From: Nigerium massiliense | GTDB taxonomy: Bacteria; Actinomycetota; Actinomycetes; Propionibacteriales; Propionibacteriaceae | DNA length: 64,000 bases | Direction of reading: 5' to 3' | Assembly: GCF_000826085.1 (NCBI RefSeq) | Contig: NZ_CCYM01000002.1 | Span: 1,010,948 to 1,074,947, forward strand | In this document: positions 46,562 through 54,818 of the stretch, in pieces | How positions within the stretch are numbered: the stretch's first letter is position 1 | Layout: the number at the start of each line of letters is the position of its first letter | Position numbers and translations under genes: made by a program | The notes under the pieces: model-generated | Database searches by the model: none | What the model saw: only the letters and a program-made list of their open reading frames with translations | What the model was told of the DNA's origin: nothing

Positions 46562-47798
46562 TCAGCGGGTGCTGGTGCCGGCGGTCACGGTGCGTCCCCG
46601 GCCGGAGGCCAGGAGGACGACGAGCGCGGCGAGGACGGCCAGGGCGGCATAACCGAGGGAGATGGTCTGCAGGGTCATCCCGGCGGCGGTGAGGCGACCG
46701 GAGATCAGGCTGGGCACGGCGGCCCCACCATAGGAGAAGAGGTAGACCGTCGACATGAGCCCTGCCCGCTCGGCGGGGCCGATGCGCTGCAGGAGCCCGC
46801 GCATGGACCCGGTGAACGCCGCGCCCTGGGCGGCCCCGGCGATGATCCCGCAGACGATGACCATCACCGCCGAACCGGTGCCTATCCCGGCGACGACGCC
46901 GACGACGGCCAGGGCGAAGGCGATGATCCCGACCCGTTGTGCGGCGACCGGGGTCAGCCTGCCGGTCAGGGGCCCGCCGAGGGCGTAGGGGGCCATGAAG
47001 GAGGCGAAGACGACGCCGGCGATCAGGGTGTTGGTGGTGCCGAGGTTCTGGGCGGAGATGGTGGGGCTGAACGCCTGGTAGAAGCCGCCGAGAGCCCAGG
47101 TGCCGCAGAACACCGCGATCGCCGCCGGCAGCATGGGCCGGATCGTGCGCGGCAAGTGCACGTGCGGGCGCAGGGAGGCCAGTGCCCCGGGCCGGTGCTC
47201 GATGGGCTCGGGACTCAGAGCCAGGAGCACGGCGCACACGGCGAGCAGTCCGGCGACAGCGAGGTAGGGGGTCTGCTCGGGGGCGGGACCGTACTCGCCC
47301 AGGGCCCCGGCCCCGAGCGCGCCGAGCGTGAGGCCGATGAGCGGGGACCCGGCGACGGCGGTCGCGGCCAGCCAGCGGGGCCTTGCCGGGGCGAGGTCGA
47401 CGATGCCAGCGGCGATCGCCGAGGAGCCGAGTCCGCAAGCCAGTCCCTGGAGGGCGCGCCCCGTCATGAGCACGCCGAGGCCGGTGACGTCGAGCAGCGA
47501 CAGCGATCCGGCGGCGGCGAGAGCGACCGCGAGGAGCGCGACGGCCTTGCGGCCGATATGGTCCGAGAGCCGCCCGAGGATGACGAGGGCGACCATGACG
47601 GCGACGAAGTAGGTCACCGCGGCGATGGACAGGTCCCCCGGTGGTCAGCCCGTCGGCGGCGCGGTAGCGCTCGTAGAGCGGGATCGGGGCACCGGAGGCG
47701 GCGAAGACGACCACCAGCGACGCCACGACCGCAGTGAACCCGAGCCGTCTGCGCGGCAGGGGCCGCTCCTCGGCTGCGCTGGTGGTCGGCTCGCTCAT
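46562..47798 (-). pseudogene. MFS transporter with a one-base frameshift in a G run
   Basis: An MFS efflux-type transporter broken near codon 53. The first frame gives MSEPTTSAAEERPLPRRRLGFTAVVASLVVVFAASGAPIPLYERYRAADGLTTG from the ATG with AAGGA. The second frame resumes as DLSIAAVTYFVAVMVALVILGRLSDHIGRK and runs through 12 normal helices to the stop. On the coding strand the junction is a run of five G; four would restore one frame (plus-strand C run at 47635-47639). All other family blocks, including the GRLSDHIGRK loop, are intact. It may be a sequencing slip, a fixed mutation or phase variation. It sits between the Zn-dehydrogenase and cyclophilin-like genes. Confidence 0.82.
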
Positions 47799-47856
47799 CT
47801 CGGGGTCCTTCTTGTCGGTCGTGATCGTCTCGTGCTGTGTTGCGGTGTCCGGCGCG

Positions 47857-48879
47857 TCAGGGGCGCAGGAGGACCTTGGTGGCGCGACGCTCGTCCATGG
47901 CCCGGTAGGCCTCGGCCGCCTCGTCCAGGGGCAGGTCGAGGTCGAACACGCGGCCCGGGTCGATCCGGCGGTTCCAGATCCGCTCGATCAGATCCGGCAG
48001 GAAGGCGCGCACGGGGGCGGGGCCGCCGTGGAGGTGGCTGAGGGTGAAGAACAGCGGCTCCCCGGGGATCGCGATGCCGTGGGGGACGCCGACGTAGCCG
48101 ACGTGTCCTCCGGGGCGCACGGACCCGAGGGCCTGCATCATCGCCTCCTGGGTGCCCACGGCCTCCACGACGCTGTGCGCGCCGTAGCCGTTGGTGAGCT
48201 CCTTGATCTTCGCGATGCCGGCGTCGCCGCGCTCGGTGACGATGTCGGTCGCACCGAACTCGCGGGCGAGGGCCTGCCGGTCGGCGTGGCGGGACATGGC
48301 GATGACGCGGTCCGCGCCGAGCTGGCTGGCGGCGAGCACCGCCGAGAGGCCGACCGCGCCGTCGCCGACGACGGCGACAGTCTTGCCGGGGCCGGCCTCG
48401 GCAGCCGAGGCCCCGAACCAGCCGGTGCCGAGCACGTCGGAGGCGGCCAGCAACGACGGAACCAGGTCCGCATCGGGCTCGCCGGGCGTGGCGACGAGGG
48501 TGCCGTCGGCCTGCGGGACGCGCAGGCGCTCGGCCTGGGCTCCGCCGAGACCGACGTACTCGGCATGCGGGCAGCCGGGCTGGTAGCCGGCCTGGCAGAT
48601 CTCGCAGGTGTTGTCCGAGGCCCAGAACGAGCCGACGACGAAGTCGCCGGGCTTCAGACTCGTCACCTGCTCGCCGATCTGCTCAACGACGCCGATGTAC
48701 TCATGCCCCATGGGGGTGGGCTGCTCCACGGTGTTGATGCCGCGGTAGTCCCACAGGTCCGACCCGCACACGCAGGCGGCCGTGACGCGGATGACCGCGT
48801 CGGTGGGCTTCAGGATCTGCGGATCCTCGCGGTGCTCGACCCGGACGTCGCCGGGGGCGTGGAGGACGACTCCTCGCAT
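47857..48879 (-). CDS. Zinc-dependent alcohol dehydrogenase (MDR superfamily)
   Basis: A 340-residue zinc MDR dehydrogenase. Catalytic zinc ligands are in TAACVCGSDLWDYRG (Cys) and GHEYIGVV (His-Glu). The structural-zinc loop reads TCEICQAGYQPGCPHAEYVG. The cofactor motif is VAVVGDGAVGLSAVLAASQLGA. The enzyme oxidises an alcohol or reduces an aldehyde with NAD(P). It lies between the CMD gene and the MFS gene, all on the minus strand and closely spaced. The substrate is unknown, and a role in detoxifying reactive carbonyls is inferred from the module. Confidence 0.9.
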   Translation of the reverse strand: MRGVVLHAPGDVRVEHREDPQILKPTDAVIRVTAACVCGSDLWDYRGINTVEQPTPMGHEYIGVVEQIGEQVTSLKPGDFVVGSFWASDNTCEICQAGYQPGCPHAEYVGLGGAQAERLRVPQADGTLVATPGEPDADLVPSLLAASDVLGTGWFGASAAEAGPGKTVAVVGDGAVGLSAVLAASQLGADRVIAMSRHADRQALAREFGATDIVTERGDAGIAKIKELTNGYGAHSVVEAVGTQEAMMQALGSVRPGGHVGYVGVPHGIAIPGEPLFFTLSHLHGGPAPVRAFLPDLIERIWNRRIDPGRVFDLDLPLDEAAEAYRAMDERRATKVLLRP

Positions 48880-48922
48880 GATGGTGCTTCTCCTTGCTGC
48901 AGTGGCTGCTGGTGTCTTGTGG

Positions 48923-49261
48923 TCAGTCGTCGTTCTCGACGATGTTCTTCAGCACGGTGGTCGCGCCCATGCCGTTGGGCCAGCCGGAGTAGAACGCCAG
49001 CTGGAGCAGGGCTTCCTTGAGCTCGTCGTCGGTGACGCCGTTCTGCCGGGCGTAGGCGAGGTGGAACTGCAGTTGGTCCATCTTCCCCAGCGCCGTCAGC
49101 GCGGAGATCGTCACCAGGCTGCGGTCGCGCTTGGACAGGCCCTCGCGTTCCCAGACCTCGTCGAAGAGGACCTTGTCGGTGTAGTGGACCATCCCGGGTG
49201 CGAAGTCCCCGAAGGCGTTCTTCCCGCCGGTCCAGCCGGTGCTCTGCTGCTCGTCGCTCAT
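48923..49261 (-). CDS. Cytosolic carboxymuconolactone decarboxylase-family protein
   Basis: A 112-residue CMD-family protein: SKRDRSLVTISALTALGKMDQLQFHLAYARQNGVTDDELKEALLQLAFYSGWPNGMGAT. It lacks the CxxC pair of AhpD-type peroxidase partners, so it is closer to the true CMD/4-carboxymuconolactone group, where a histidine and the helical cavity act. ATG with GGAG six bases upstream. It opens a minus-strand operon (CMD, alcohol dehydrogenase, MFS, two cyclophilin-like proteins, SDR remnant). A two-domain lipoprotein homologue is encoded divergently at 50700. Confidence 0.85.
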   Translation of the reverse strand: MSDEQQSTGWTGGKNAFGDFAPGMVHYTDKVLFDEVWEREGLSKRDRSLVTISALTALGKMDQLQFHLAYARQNGVTDDELKEALLQLAFYSGWPNGMGATTVLKNIVENDD

Positions 49262-49323
49262 GATCGCTCCATCTCTCGTGGTCGGTTCTTCTTCGTCTTC
49301 CATGCAACCCCTGGCGTGACGCG

Positions 49324-49358
49324 GGTGCCAGGCCCGGTGGTGAGGGGGTACTGGCAGG
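49324..49358 (-). promoter_or_regulatory. Composite operator-like sequence upstream of the CMD operon
   Basis: On the minus strand: CCTGCCAGTACCCC, nine bases, then GGGCCTGGCACC. The same two blocks with the same nine-base spacing occur at 50032-50066 on the plus strand. It ends 62 bases before the CMD start codon. Confidence 0.65.
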
Positions 49359-49407
49359 GGCAGGCACGCCCCCGCAGGCTCCGGTGATCGGGCCGTGGTG
49401 TGCTCGT

Positions 49408-49992
49408 TCAGCCTCGGTCGGGGGCTTCCAGCGCCCAGCTGGCAAGGATTCCCAGCCGCTCGGCCGAGGCCGTGCCCGGCTCGGCCGTGGCGATCCGCAG
49501 CGTCAGCTCCCGGTCCGTCGCAGGGGCGAGGTCCTCGCGGGTCAGGTCCAGTCGTCCGACGACCGGGTGGTCGATGACCACCCGGGGCGGGCGGGTGCCG
49601 CAGAGCCTCTTGGCCGACCAGCGGGAGCGGAACGGGCCGCTGAGGGTGGAGAGCTGCCCGATGAGCCGGTGCAGCGCCCGATCATGCGAGTCGCGTGCTG
49701 CCGCGCTCCGCAGTCGGTGCACGTGCTCGTCGGCGACCTGGTCCCAGTCCGGGTAGAACGCCGTCGAGGCGTCCTCGTCCAGGAACAGGAATCGGGCCAG
49801 GTTCGGCCGGTCCTCGGCCAGCACAGGTGTCAGGAGGGCGCGGCCGAGCCCGTTGGCCGCGACGACGTCCAGCCGGTCGGTCAGGATGGCCGCGGGCGCG
49901 TCGGTAACCGCGTCGAGGGCAGCCCGGAGCCCGGAGCGCAGCCTCACGGGCCGCGCCCGGTCGGCGCATCTGCTGGTCCGCTGGGTAGTCAT
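49408..49992 (-). CDS. MmyB-type ligand-binding regulator lacking its helix-turn-helix
   Basis: A 194-residue protein matching the C-terminal ligand-binding domain of XRE/MmyB-like regulators: LRSGLRAALDAVTDAPAAILTDRLDVVAANGLGRALL, then FLDEDASTAFYPDWDQVADEHVHRLRSAAARDS and HPVVGRLDLTREDLAPATDRELTLRIATAEPGT. Full-length members are about 280 residues, with an XRE helix-turn-helix first. This one starts just before the ligand domain, and no helix-turn-helix code is found upstream before the divergent cupin gene. It is therefore truncated, or acts without DNA binding. In actinobacteria these regulators often sit beside SDR genes, which fits the SDR remnant at 45541. It lies between the two arms of the oxidoreductase module. 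Confidence 0.72.
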   Translation of the reverse strand: MTTQRTSRCADRARPVRLRSGLRAALDAVTDAPAAILTDRLDVVAANGLGRALLTPVLAEDRPNLARFLFLDEDASTAFYPDWDQVADEHVHRLRSAAARDSHDRALHRLIGQLSTLSGPFRSRWSAKRLCGTRPPRVVIDHPVVGRLDLTREDLAPATDRELTLRIATAEPGTASAERLGILASWALEAPDRG

Positions 49993-50031
49993 GATCTCGA
50001 GTCAAGGCGGAAGCTGGGCCGTGTGCCAGTC

Positions 50032-50066
50032 CCTGCCAGTACCCCTACACAGCAGGGTCTGCCACC
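50032..50066 (+). promoter_or_regulatory. Composite operator-like sequence upstream of the cupin-lipoprotein operon
   Basis: CCTGCCAGTACCCC, nine bases, then GGGTCTGCCACC. It shares the 17-mer CAGCAGGGTCTGCCACC with the site at 53269 and the 14-base first block with the site at 49345. It ends 61 bases before the cupin ATG. Confidence 0.7.
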
Positions 50067-50127
50067 AGTGCCGGGCCTCTGGTGATCTGGATGGGCCACT
50101 GCATCCGACCCCCGATTGGGAGCCATC

Positions 50128-50682
50128 ATGACGACGACCATCCGCAGGACCGTCCCTGGCCTGGCCGCCGCGACCCTGGCAGGCGCGCTGCTGCTCACCG
50201 GCTGCTCGGCCGAGGACGAGCCCGCCGCCGCGCCGGAAACGACCGAGACCACCGCCTCGCCCGCGCCCGGCGAGGCGGGCATTGACGTGTCTTCCGCCGA
50301 CGAGCGCGAGGCCACCGCCGGCGACCCGGAGACCTTCACCGGGGACGTGGCGATCCAGCCCCTGTACGACCCGAACGACGCATCCACCGGCGGTGCCGGC
50401 CAGGTGACGTTCCAGCCCGGCGCGCGCACCGCCTGGCACTCTCACCCCGCCGGCCAGCGGCTGATCGTCACCGACGGCACCGGCTGGGTCCAAGAGGAGG
50501 GCGAGGACCGGATCACCGTCTCCGCCGGCGACGTCGTGTGGTTCGCGCCCGGCGTCAAGCACTGGCACGGGGCCACCGACGGCGAGGCGATGACCCACAT
50601 CGCCGTCCAGGACACCATCGACGGCTCCAACGCCGAATGGATGGAGCACGTGAGCGACGAGCAGTACCTCGACCAGGCATGA
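50128..50682 (+). CDS. Cupin-domain lipoprotein
   Basis: A 184-residue exported protein. The signal peptide ends in LTGC, followed by an acidic/Pro linker. The cupin domain has TFQPGARTAWHSHPAGQRLIVTDGTGWVQ with a His-x-His metal site and VWFAPGVKHWHGA with the later His. It resembles cupin hydrolases/isomerases annotated near (R)-mandelonitrile lyase-type proteins. The metal and substrate are unknown. The cytosolic homologue is encoded at 54382 with the same KHWHGA and NEWxE/V...DE.Y tail. The ATG has GGGAG seven bases upstream. First gene of the plus-strand operon. Confidence 0.85.
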   Translation: MTTTIRRTVPGLAAATLAGALLLTGCSAEDEPAAAPETTETTASPAPGEAGIDVSSADEREATAGDPETFTGDVAIQPLYDPNDASTGGAGQVTFQPGARTAWHSHPAGQRLIVTDGTGWVQEEGEDRITVSAGDVVWFAPGVKHWHGATDGEAMTHIAVQDTIDGSNAEWMEHVSDEQYLDQA

Positions 50683-50699
50683 CCAGGAGGAGACCGACG

Positions 50700-51494
50700 A
50701 TGACACACCGACACCCCCGCCGCCTCGCGCTCTCGGCCGCCGCGCTGACCGCCGGTGCCGCCTTGCTGGCCGGATGCACCGGCGGACAGGCAACCAAGGA
50801 CGCCGACCCGACCGCCCGCACCGGCAACGTCGGGTCCGTCGCTCCGGCACTGGAGCAGTACGACGCCGAGCAGGTGCAGGCTCTGTGGGACGACGAGAGC
50901 CTCTCGGCCCGCGACCGCGGACTGGTCACCATCGCCGTGCACGTGGCCAGCGGGAGCACCGACGACCTCGGCTTCTACGTCGACAAGGCCCTCGACGACG
51001 GCGCGAGGCCTGCCGAGGTGTCTGAGACCATCACCCACCTCGGCTTCTACGCCGGCTGGCCCAATGCCGTGGCCGCGGTCGACCCGGTCGCAGCCGTGTA
51101 CGAGGAGCGCGGCATCGATGCCTCCGAGCTGCCCGAGACCGACCCAGAGCTGCTCGACCAGGACGCCGACGCCGAGTCCGCCCGGGAGACCGATGTGCAG
51201 GACCAGCACGGCGACACCTCGCAGCGCCTGGTCGACGCCACCGATCAGACCGTCTTCGACGACCTGTGGCTGCGACCCGGCCTCGAGCCGCGCGACCGCA
51301 GCCTCGTCACCGTCGTCGCCCTGGTGACGACCGGCCAGGCCGACCAGATCCCGTACCACCTGGGCCGGGCCATGGACAGCGGCCTGACCGCCGAGGAGGT
51401 CGACCCGCTCATGGAGCACCTCGCCTACTTCACCGGCTGGCCCAAGGTGTTCACCGCCATGCCCGTCGTCACCGAGACCCTCGAGTCGCGATGA
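50700..51494 (+). CDS. Two-domain CMD-family lipoprotein
   Basis: A 264-residue exported protein. The signal peptide ends in the lipobox LAGC. Two CMD domains follow: SARDRGLVTIAVHVASG...GFYAGWPNAVAAV and EPRDRSLVTVVALVTTG...LAYFTGWPKVFTAM. Both correspond to the single domain of the cytosolic protein at 48923. The second domain keeps the YHLGRAMDSGL segment, and the first has lost its His (GFYVDKAL), so one may be structural. AGGAGG lies eight bases before the chosen ATG; an ATG 21 bases upstream overlaps the cupin stop. It is coupled to the cupin lipoprotein gene. An exported CMD protein is unusual. Confidence 0.85.
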   Translation: MTHRHPRRLALSAAALTAGAALLAGCTGGQATKDADPTARTGNVGSVAPALEQYDAEQVQALWDDESLSARDRGLVTIAVHVASGSTDDLGFYVDKALDDGARPAEVSETITHLGFYAGWPNAVAAVDPVAAVYEERGIDASELPETDPELLDQDADAESARETDVQDQHGDTSQRLVDATDQTVFDDLWLRPGLEPRDRSLVTVVALVTTGQADQIPYHLGRAMDSGLTAEEVDPLMEHLAYFTGWPKVFTAMPVVTETLESR

Positions 51495-51555
51495 CCCACT
51501 CAGCATCCGCAACACCAGCACCCGCAAGACCAGCACGCGAACGAGAAGAAGCATC

Positions 51556-52224
51556 ATGTCGCGGATCGTCGTGATCGGAGCCGCCGGCGGGCTCGGTTCC
51601 CTGCTCGTCGGCGAGCTGATCACCCGCGGCGACGACGTCGCCGCGGTCCACCGCCGCCCCGAGCAGGCCGAGCAACTTCGCACCCTCGGCGCGGAGCCCC
51701 TGCTGCTCGACATCGCCGACGAGGTCCGCTCCGGGGCACCGGACCGGCTGGGCCAGGCGCTGCGGGGCGCGGACGCGCTCGTGTACGCGGCCGGGGCCAG
51801 CAATGCGCCCATCGACGTCGCCCGGGTCGTCGACGGCGACGGGGTCGCCTTCGCGGCCCGGGCGGCCGAGATCGCCGGCCCCGACCGGTTCCTGCTCGTC
51901 TCGGCGTTCCCCGACGCGTGGCGCGGTCAGGGCATGCCGGCCGCGTTCGAGGAGTACATGCGCATCAAGAAGGCCGCCGACGTCGCCCTCGCAGCCACCG
52001 GCCTCGACTGGGTCATCGTCCGCCCCGGCACCCTCACGACCGGGCCCCGCACCGGGCGCGTCGCGCTGGGCCCGGCCATCGCCTACGGCGACGTGTCCCG
52101 GGCCGACGTCGCCGCCGTCCTGGCCGAACTCGTCCACAGTCCCGAAGTGTCCCGGCAGGTCCTGGAACTGACCGAGGGCACTGCCCCGATCACCGACGCG
52201 GTCGACGCCGTCGCCCGCCTGTAG
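51556..52224 (+). CDS. NAD(P)-binding SDR-like reductase (atypical SDR, NmrA/YwnB type)
   Basis: A 222-residue atypical short-chain dehydrogenase. The cofactor motif IVVIGAAGGLGSLLVGELI is at the N-terminus. VYAAGASNAPIDVARVVDGDG and WVIVRPGTLTTGPRTGRV are typical of the NAD(P)H-binding (NmrA-like/YwnB) group. The classic Tyr-x3-Lys is replaced by EEYMRIKKAAD, which may still supply Tyr and Lys. Substrate unknown. ATG after GAGAAGAAGC. It follows the CMD lipoprotein by 61 bases and precedes a quinone-oxidoreductase-type gene by 15 bases. Confidence 0.85.
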   Translation: MSRIVVIGAAGGLGSLLVGELITRGDDVAAVHRRPEQAEQLRTLGAEPLLLDIADEVRSGAPDRLGQALRGADALVYAAGASNAPIDVARVVDGDGVAFAARAAEIAGPDRFLLVSAFPDAWRGQGMPAAFEEYMRIKKAADVALAATGLDWVIVRPGTLTTGPRTGRVALGPAIAYGDVSRADVAAVLAELVHSPEVSRQVLELTEGTAPITDAVDAVARL

Positions 52225-52239
52225 GAAGGAATGACTCCG

Positions 52240-53229
52240 ATGACCGACACGATGCGCGCACTGATCGCCGGACGGGGACCCGACTGGGTCCTCGCCCAGG
52301 TTCCGATCCCCGAGCCGGGCCCCGGGCAGGTCCTCATCCGCAACCGGGCTGCCGCGGTGAACAACGCCGACCTTCCTATGCTCGACGAGGCCGACCCCAC
52401 CGCGGGCGGGCACGGCGAGGAGTCCGTCACCGGGTTCGAGTACGCCGGCGAGATCGCCGCCGTCGGCGACGACACCGGTCACTGGAGGGTCGGAGACCCG
52501 GTGATGGGGTCGATCCCGGCCTCCTTCGCCGAGTACGTCGTCGCCGACCACCGGTTCGTCATGCCCCGACCCGCTTCCCTCGCGCCCGAGATCGCAGCGG
52601 CCCTGCCGACGGGACTGCTGACCGAGCACGGTGCGCTCACGGTCGCCGGGTTCGAGGCCGGCCAGAGCGTGCTGATCACCGGGGCCTCGACCGGAATCGG
52701 CCTCATCGGCGTCCAGATCGCCAAGACCCTCGGCGCTTCGCGGGTGATCGGAACGACCCGCAGCCCGGGCAAGCGGGAGCTGCTGGCCTCGGCCGGCGCG
52801 GACGAGGTCATCGTGACGAGCGAGCAGGACCTGGCCGGGGCGGTCCTGGCCGCCACCGGCGGCGAGGGCGTCGACGTCGTCCTCGACCACGTCGCCGGGC
52901 AGGTCTTCGCCGAGACCCTGCCCGCCACCGCCCACGACGGTCACGTCGTCAACATCGGCCGGCTCGCCGGCCCGGCGTCCACCATCGACATCGACGCCCT
53001 GTCCTACCGGCACCTGAGCATCCACGGCGTCTCCTTCGGCTTCACCCGCGACTGGGAGACCGCAGGCATCATCGCCGGCCTCCTGCCCGAGGTGATCCCC
53101 GCCGTCGAGCGGGGGCAGATCCGTCCGGTCATCGACAGCACCCTGCCGCTGAGCCGCCCCGACGAGATCGCGGCTCGCCTGCGCTCGGGCCAGGCGGCCG
53201 GGAAGGTCGTCGTCGCCATCGACGACTGA
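52240..53229 (+). CDS. NADPH:quinone oxidoreductase-like MDR protein
   Basis: A 329-residue zinc-free MDR enzyme. The N-terminal GroES-like part holds RNRAAAVNNADLPML and GFEYAGEIAAVGDDTGHWRVGDPVMG. The cofactor motif is VLITGASTGIGLIGVQIAKTLGA, as in quinone reductases. The family reduces quinones or enones with NADPH. There are two possible starts nine bases apart; the second ATG has the better spacing to AGGAAGGA. It is the last gene of the plus-strand operon starting with the cupin lipoprotein. Confidence 0.88.
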   Translation: MTDTMRALIAGRGPDWVLAQVPIPEPGPGQVLIRNRAAAVNNADLPMLDEADPTAGGHGEESVTGFEYAGEIAAVGDDTGHWRVGDPVMGSIPASFAEYVVADHRFVMPRPASLAPEIAAALPTGLLTEHGALTVAGFEAGQSVLITGASTGIGLIGVQIAKTLGASRVIGTTRSPGKRELLASAGADEVIVTSEQDLAGAVLAATGGEGVDVVLDHVAGQVFAETLPATAHDGHVVNIGRLAGPASTIDIDALSYRHLSIHGVSFGFTRDWETAGIIAGLLPEVIPAVERGQIRPVIDSTLPLSRPDEIAARLRSGQAAGKVVVAIDD

Positions 53230-53268
53230 TCCCGGCCGTCGCCGGGGAGCCTGAGCCAGGGGTGGTAC

Positions 53269-53285
53269 CAGCAGGGTCTGCCACC
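53269..53285 (+). promoter_or_regulatory. Operator-like 17-mer upstream of the aldo/keto reductase gene
   Basis: CAGCAGGGTCTGCCACC, identical to 50050-50066. It is preceded by GGTAC, making GGTACCAG-CAGGGT-CTGCCACC a partial palindrome. It ends 68 bases before the ATG of the next gene, and CCTAGCGTGG follows as a possible -10 region. Confidence 0.65.
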
Positions 53286-53353
53286 GGCGCGGGCACCGGC
53301 CTAGCGTGGAATCACAAGCGATGAACAGGCACGAGGAGGGAACGAGAAGAGCC

Positions 53354-54337
53354 ATGGAATACGCGCATCTGGGCCGGTCCGGCCTGCAGGTCTCGAGGAT
53401 CGCGCTGGGCGCGATGAACTTCGGAGACGCCACCGGCAAGGACGAGGCCTTCGAGGTCCTGGACAGGGCGGTGGAACTCGGCGTCAACCACGTCGACACC
53501 GCCGACGTCTACGGCGGTCCGCAGACACCGGACATGAACCAGGGCTTCGGCACCTCCGAGGAGATCATCGGGGATTGGCTCCAGGCCTCGGGCCGACGCG
53601 ACGAGATCGTGCTGGCCACCAAGGCCTACCAGCCCATGGGGCTGGGCCCAAACGATCGCCGCCTGTCGGCGTACCACCTCAAGCGGGCCTGCGAGGCGAG
53701 CCTGCGCCGGCTGAAGACTGACCACATCGACCTCTACCAGATGCACCACGTCGACCGGGCCACCCCGTTCGAGGAGATCTGGCAGGCCATGGAGCAGCTC
53801 GTGGCCGAGGGCAAGATCACCTACGTCGGCTCCTCGAACTTCGCCGGCTGGGACGTCGCCACCGCCCAGCTGACCGCCCAGCAGCGCGGCTTCCTCGGCC
53901 TGGTGTCGGAGCAGAGCCTCTACAACCTCGCCAGCAGAGCGATCGAGCAGGAGATGATCCCCGCGCTGGAGCACTTCGGCGTCGGCCTCCTGCCCTGGAG
54001 CCCGCTGGCCCGCGGCGTGCTCGCCGGGCGTCACCCCGGCCCCGACGCCGTGCGCCGCGCCAGCGACGGCGCGCAGCAGCAGCGCCAGCAGCTCGCCAGC
54101 CAGCTCACCGAGTACGAAGCCCTGTGCGACCGGATCGGGCACGCCCCGGCCGAGGTCGCGCAGGCCTGGCTGCTGCACCAGCCCGCCGTCACGGCCGTCA
54201 TCGCCGGCCCCCGGACGACGGCGCAGCTGGAGGCCACGGTCTCCGCCTCGGAGATCGTGCTGGACGCCGAGACGCTGGCGGAGCTGGACCGCATCTGGCC
54301 CGGACCCGGGACCGCCCCGCAGTCCTACGCCTGGTGA
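53354..54337 (+). CDS. Aldo/keto reductase
   Basis: A 327-residue aldo/keto reductase of the AKR11/12-like (YajO/Tas) type. It has RIALGAMNFGDATGKDEAFEVLD, GVNHVDTADVYGG with the catalytic Asp and Tyr, ATKAYQPMG with the lysine position, YQMHHVDRATPFEEIW with the catalytic His, and GPRTTAQLEATV at the cofactor end. It reduces aldehydes or ketones with NADPH. The ATG after GAGGAGGGAACGAGAAG is chosen; an ATG 33 bases upstream is possible. It opens an operon of AKR, cupin and AKR. Confidence 0.9.
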   Translation: MEYAHLGRSGLQVSRIALGAMNFGDATGKDEAFEVLDRAVELGVNHVDTADVYGGPQTPDMNQGFGTSEEIIGDWLQASGRRDEIVLATKAYQPMGLGPNDRRLSAYHLKRACEASLRRLKTDHIDLYQMHHVDRATPFEEIWQAMEQLVAEGKITYVGSSNFAGWDVATAQLTAQQRGFLGLVSEQSLYNLASRAIEQEMIPALEHFGVGLLPWSPLARGVLAGRHPGPDAVRRASDGAQQQRQQLASQLTEYEALCDRIGHAPAEVAQAWLLHQPAVTAVIAGPRTTAQLEATVSASEIVLDAETLAELDRIWPGPGTAPQSYAW

Positions 54338-54381
54338 CCCCAACAACCACAATCCAATTCAACGCAACCAAGGAGAGACAC

Positions 54382-54813
54382 GTGAGTGACAACGGATTCG
54401 ACCAGGACTTCCCGACCGGGGAGCCCAACGACGCCTTCGCCCAGTACTTCATCGGCCAGAGCTACAACGCCCCGGTCGTCGACGGCAGCGTCCCCGTCAA
54501 CAACATCACCTTCGAGCCCGCGTGCCGCAACAACTGGCACATCCACCACGGCGAGAACGGCGGCGGCGACCAGGTCCTGATCTGCACCGCCGGGTCCGGC
54601 TGGTACCAGGCCGAGGGCGAAGAACCGGTCAGCATGGTCCCGGGCACCGCGATCCGCGTCCCGGCCGGCACCAAGCACTGGCACGGCGCGAAAGCCGACT
54701 CCTGGTTCTCCCACCTGGCCTTCATCACCCCCGGCGAGGGTGTCAGCAACGAATGGCTCGAGCCGGTCACCGACGAGGTGTACGGCCAGCTGCCCACCCA
54801 CGACGGAAAGTGA
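54382..54813 (+). CDS. Cytosolic cupin-domain protein
   Basis: A 143-residue cupin: ITFEPACRNNWHIHHGENGGGDQVLICTAGSGWYQ with the His-x-His-His metal site and IRVPAGTKHWHGAKADSWFSHLAF with the last His. There is no signal peptide. It is the cytosolic counterpart of the lipoprotein at 50128. GTG start with AAGGAGAG six bases upstream. It lies between two aldo/keto reductase genes with 44- and 5-base gaps, so the three are co-translated. Function in the pathway is unknown; isomerase or hydratase activity on a reactive carbonyl is possible. Confidence 0.88.
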   Translation: MSDNGFDQDFPTGEPNDAFAQYFIGQSYNAPVVDGSVPVNNITFEPACRNNWHIHHGENGGGDQVLICTAGSGWYQAEGEEPVSMVPGTAIRVPAGTKHWHGAKADSWFSHLAFITPGEGVSNEWLEPVTDEVYGQLPTHDGK

Positions 54814-54818
54814 CCATC

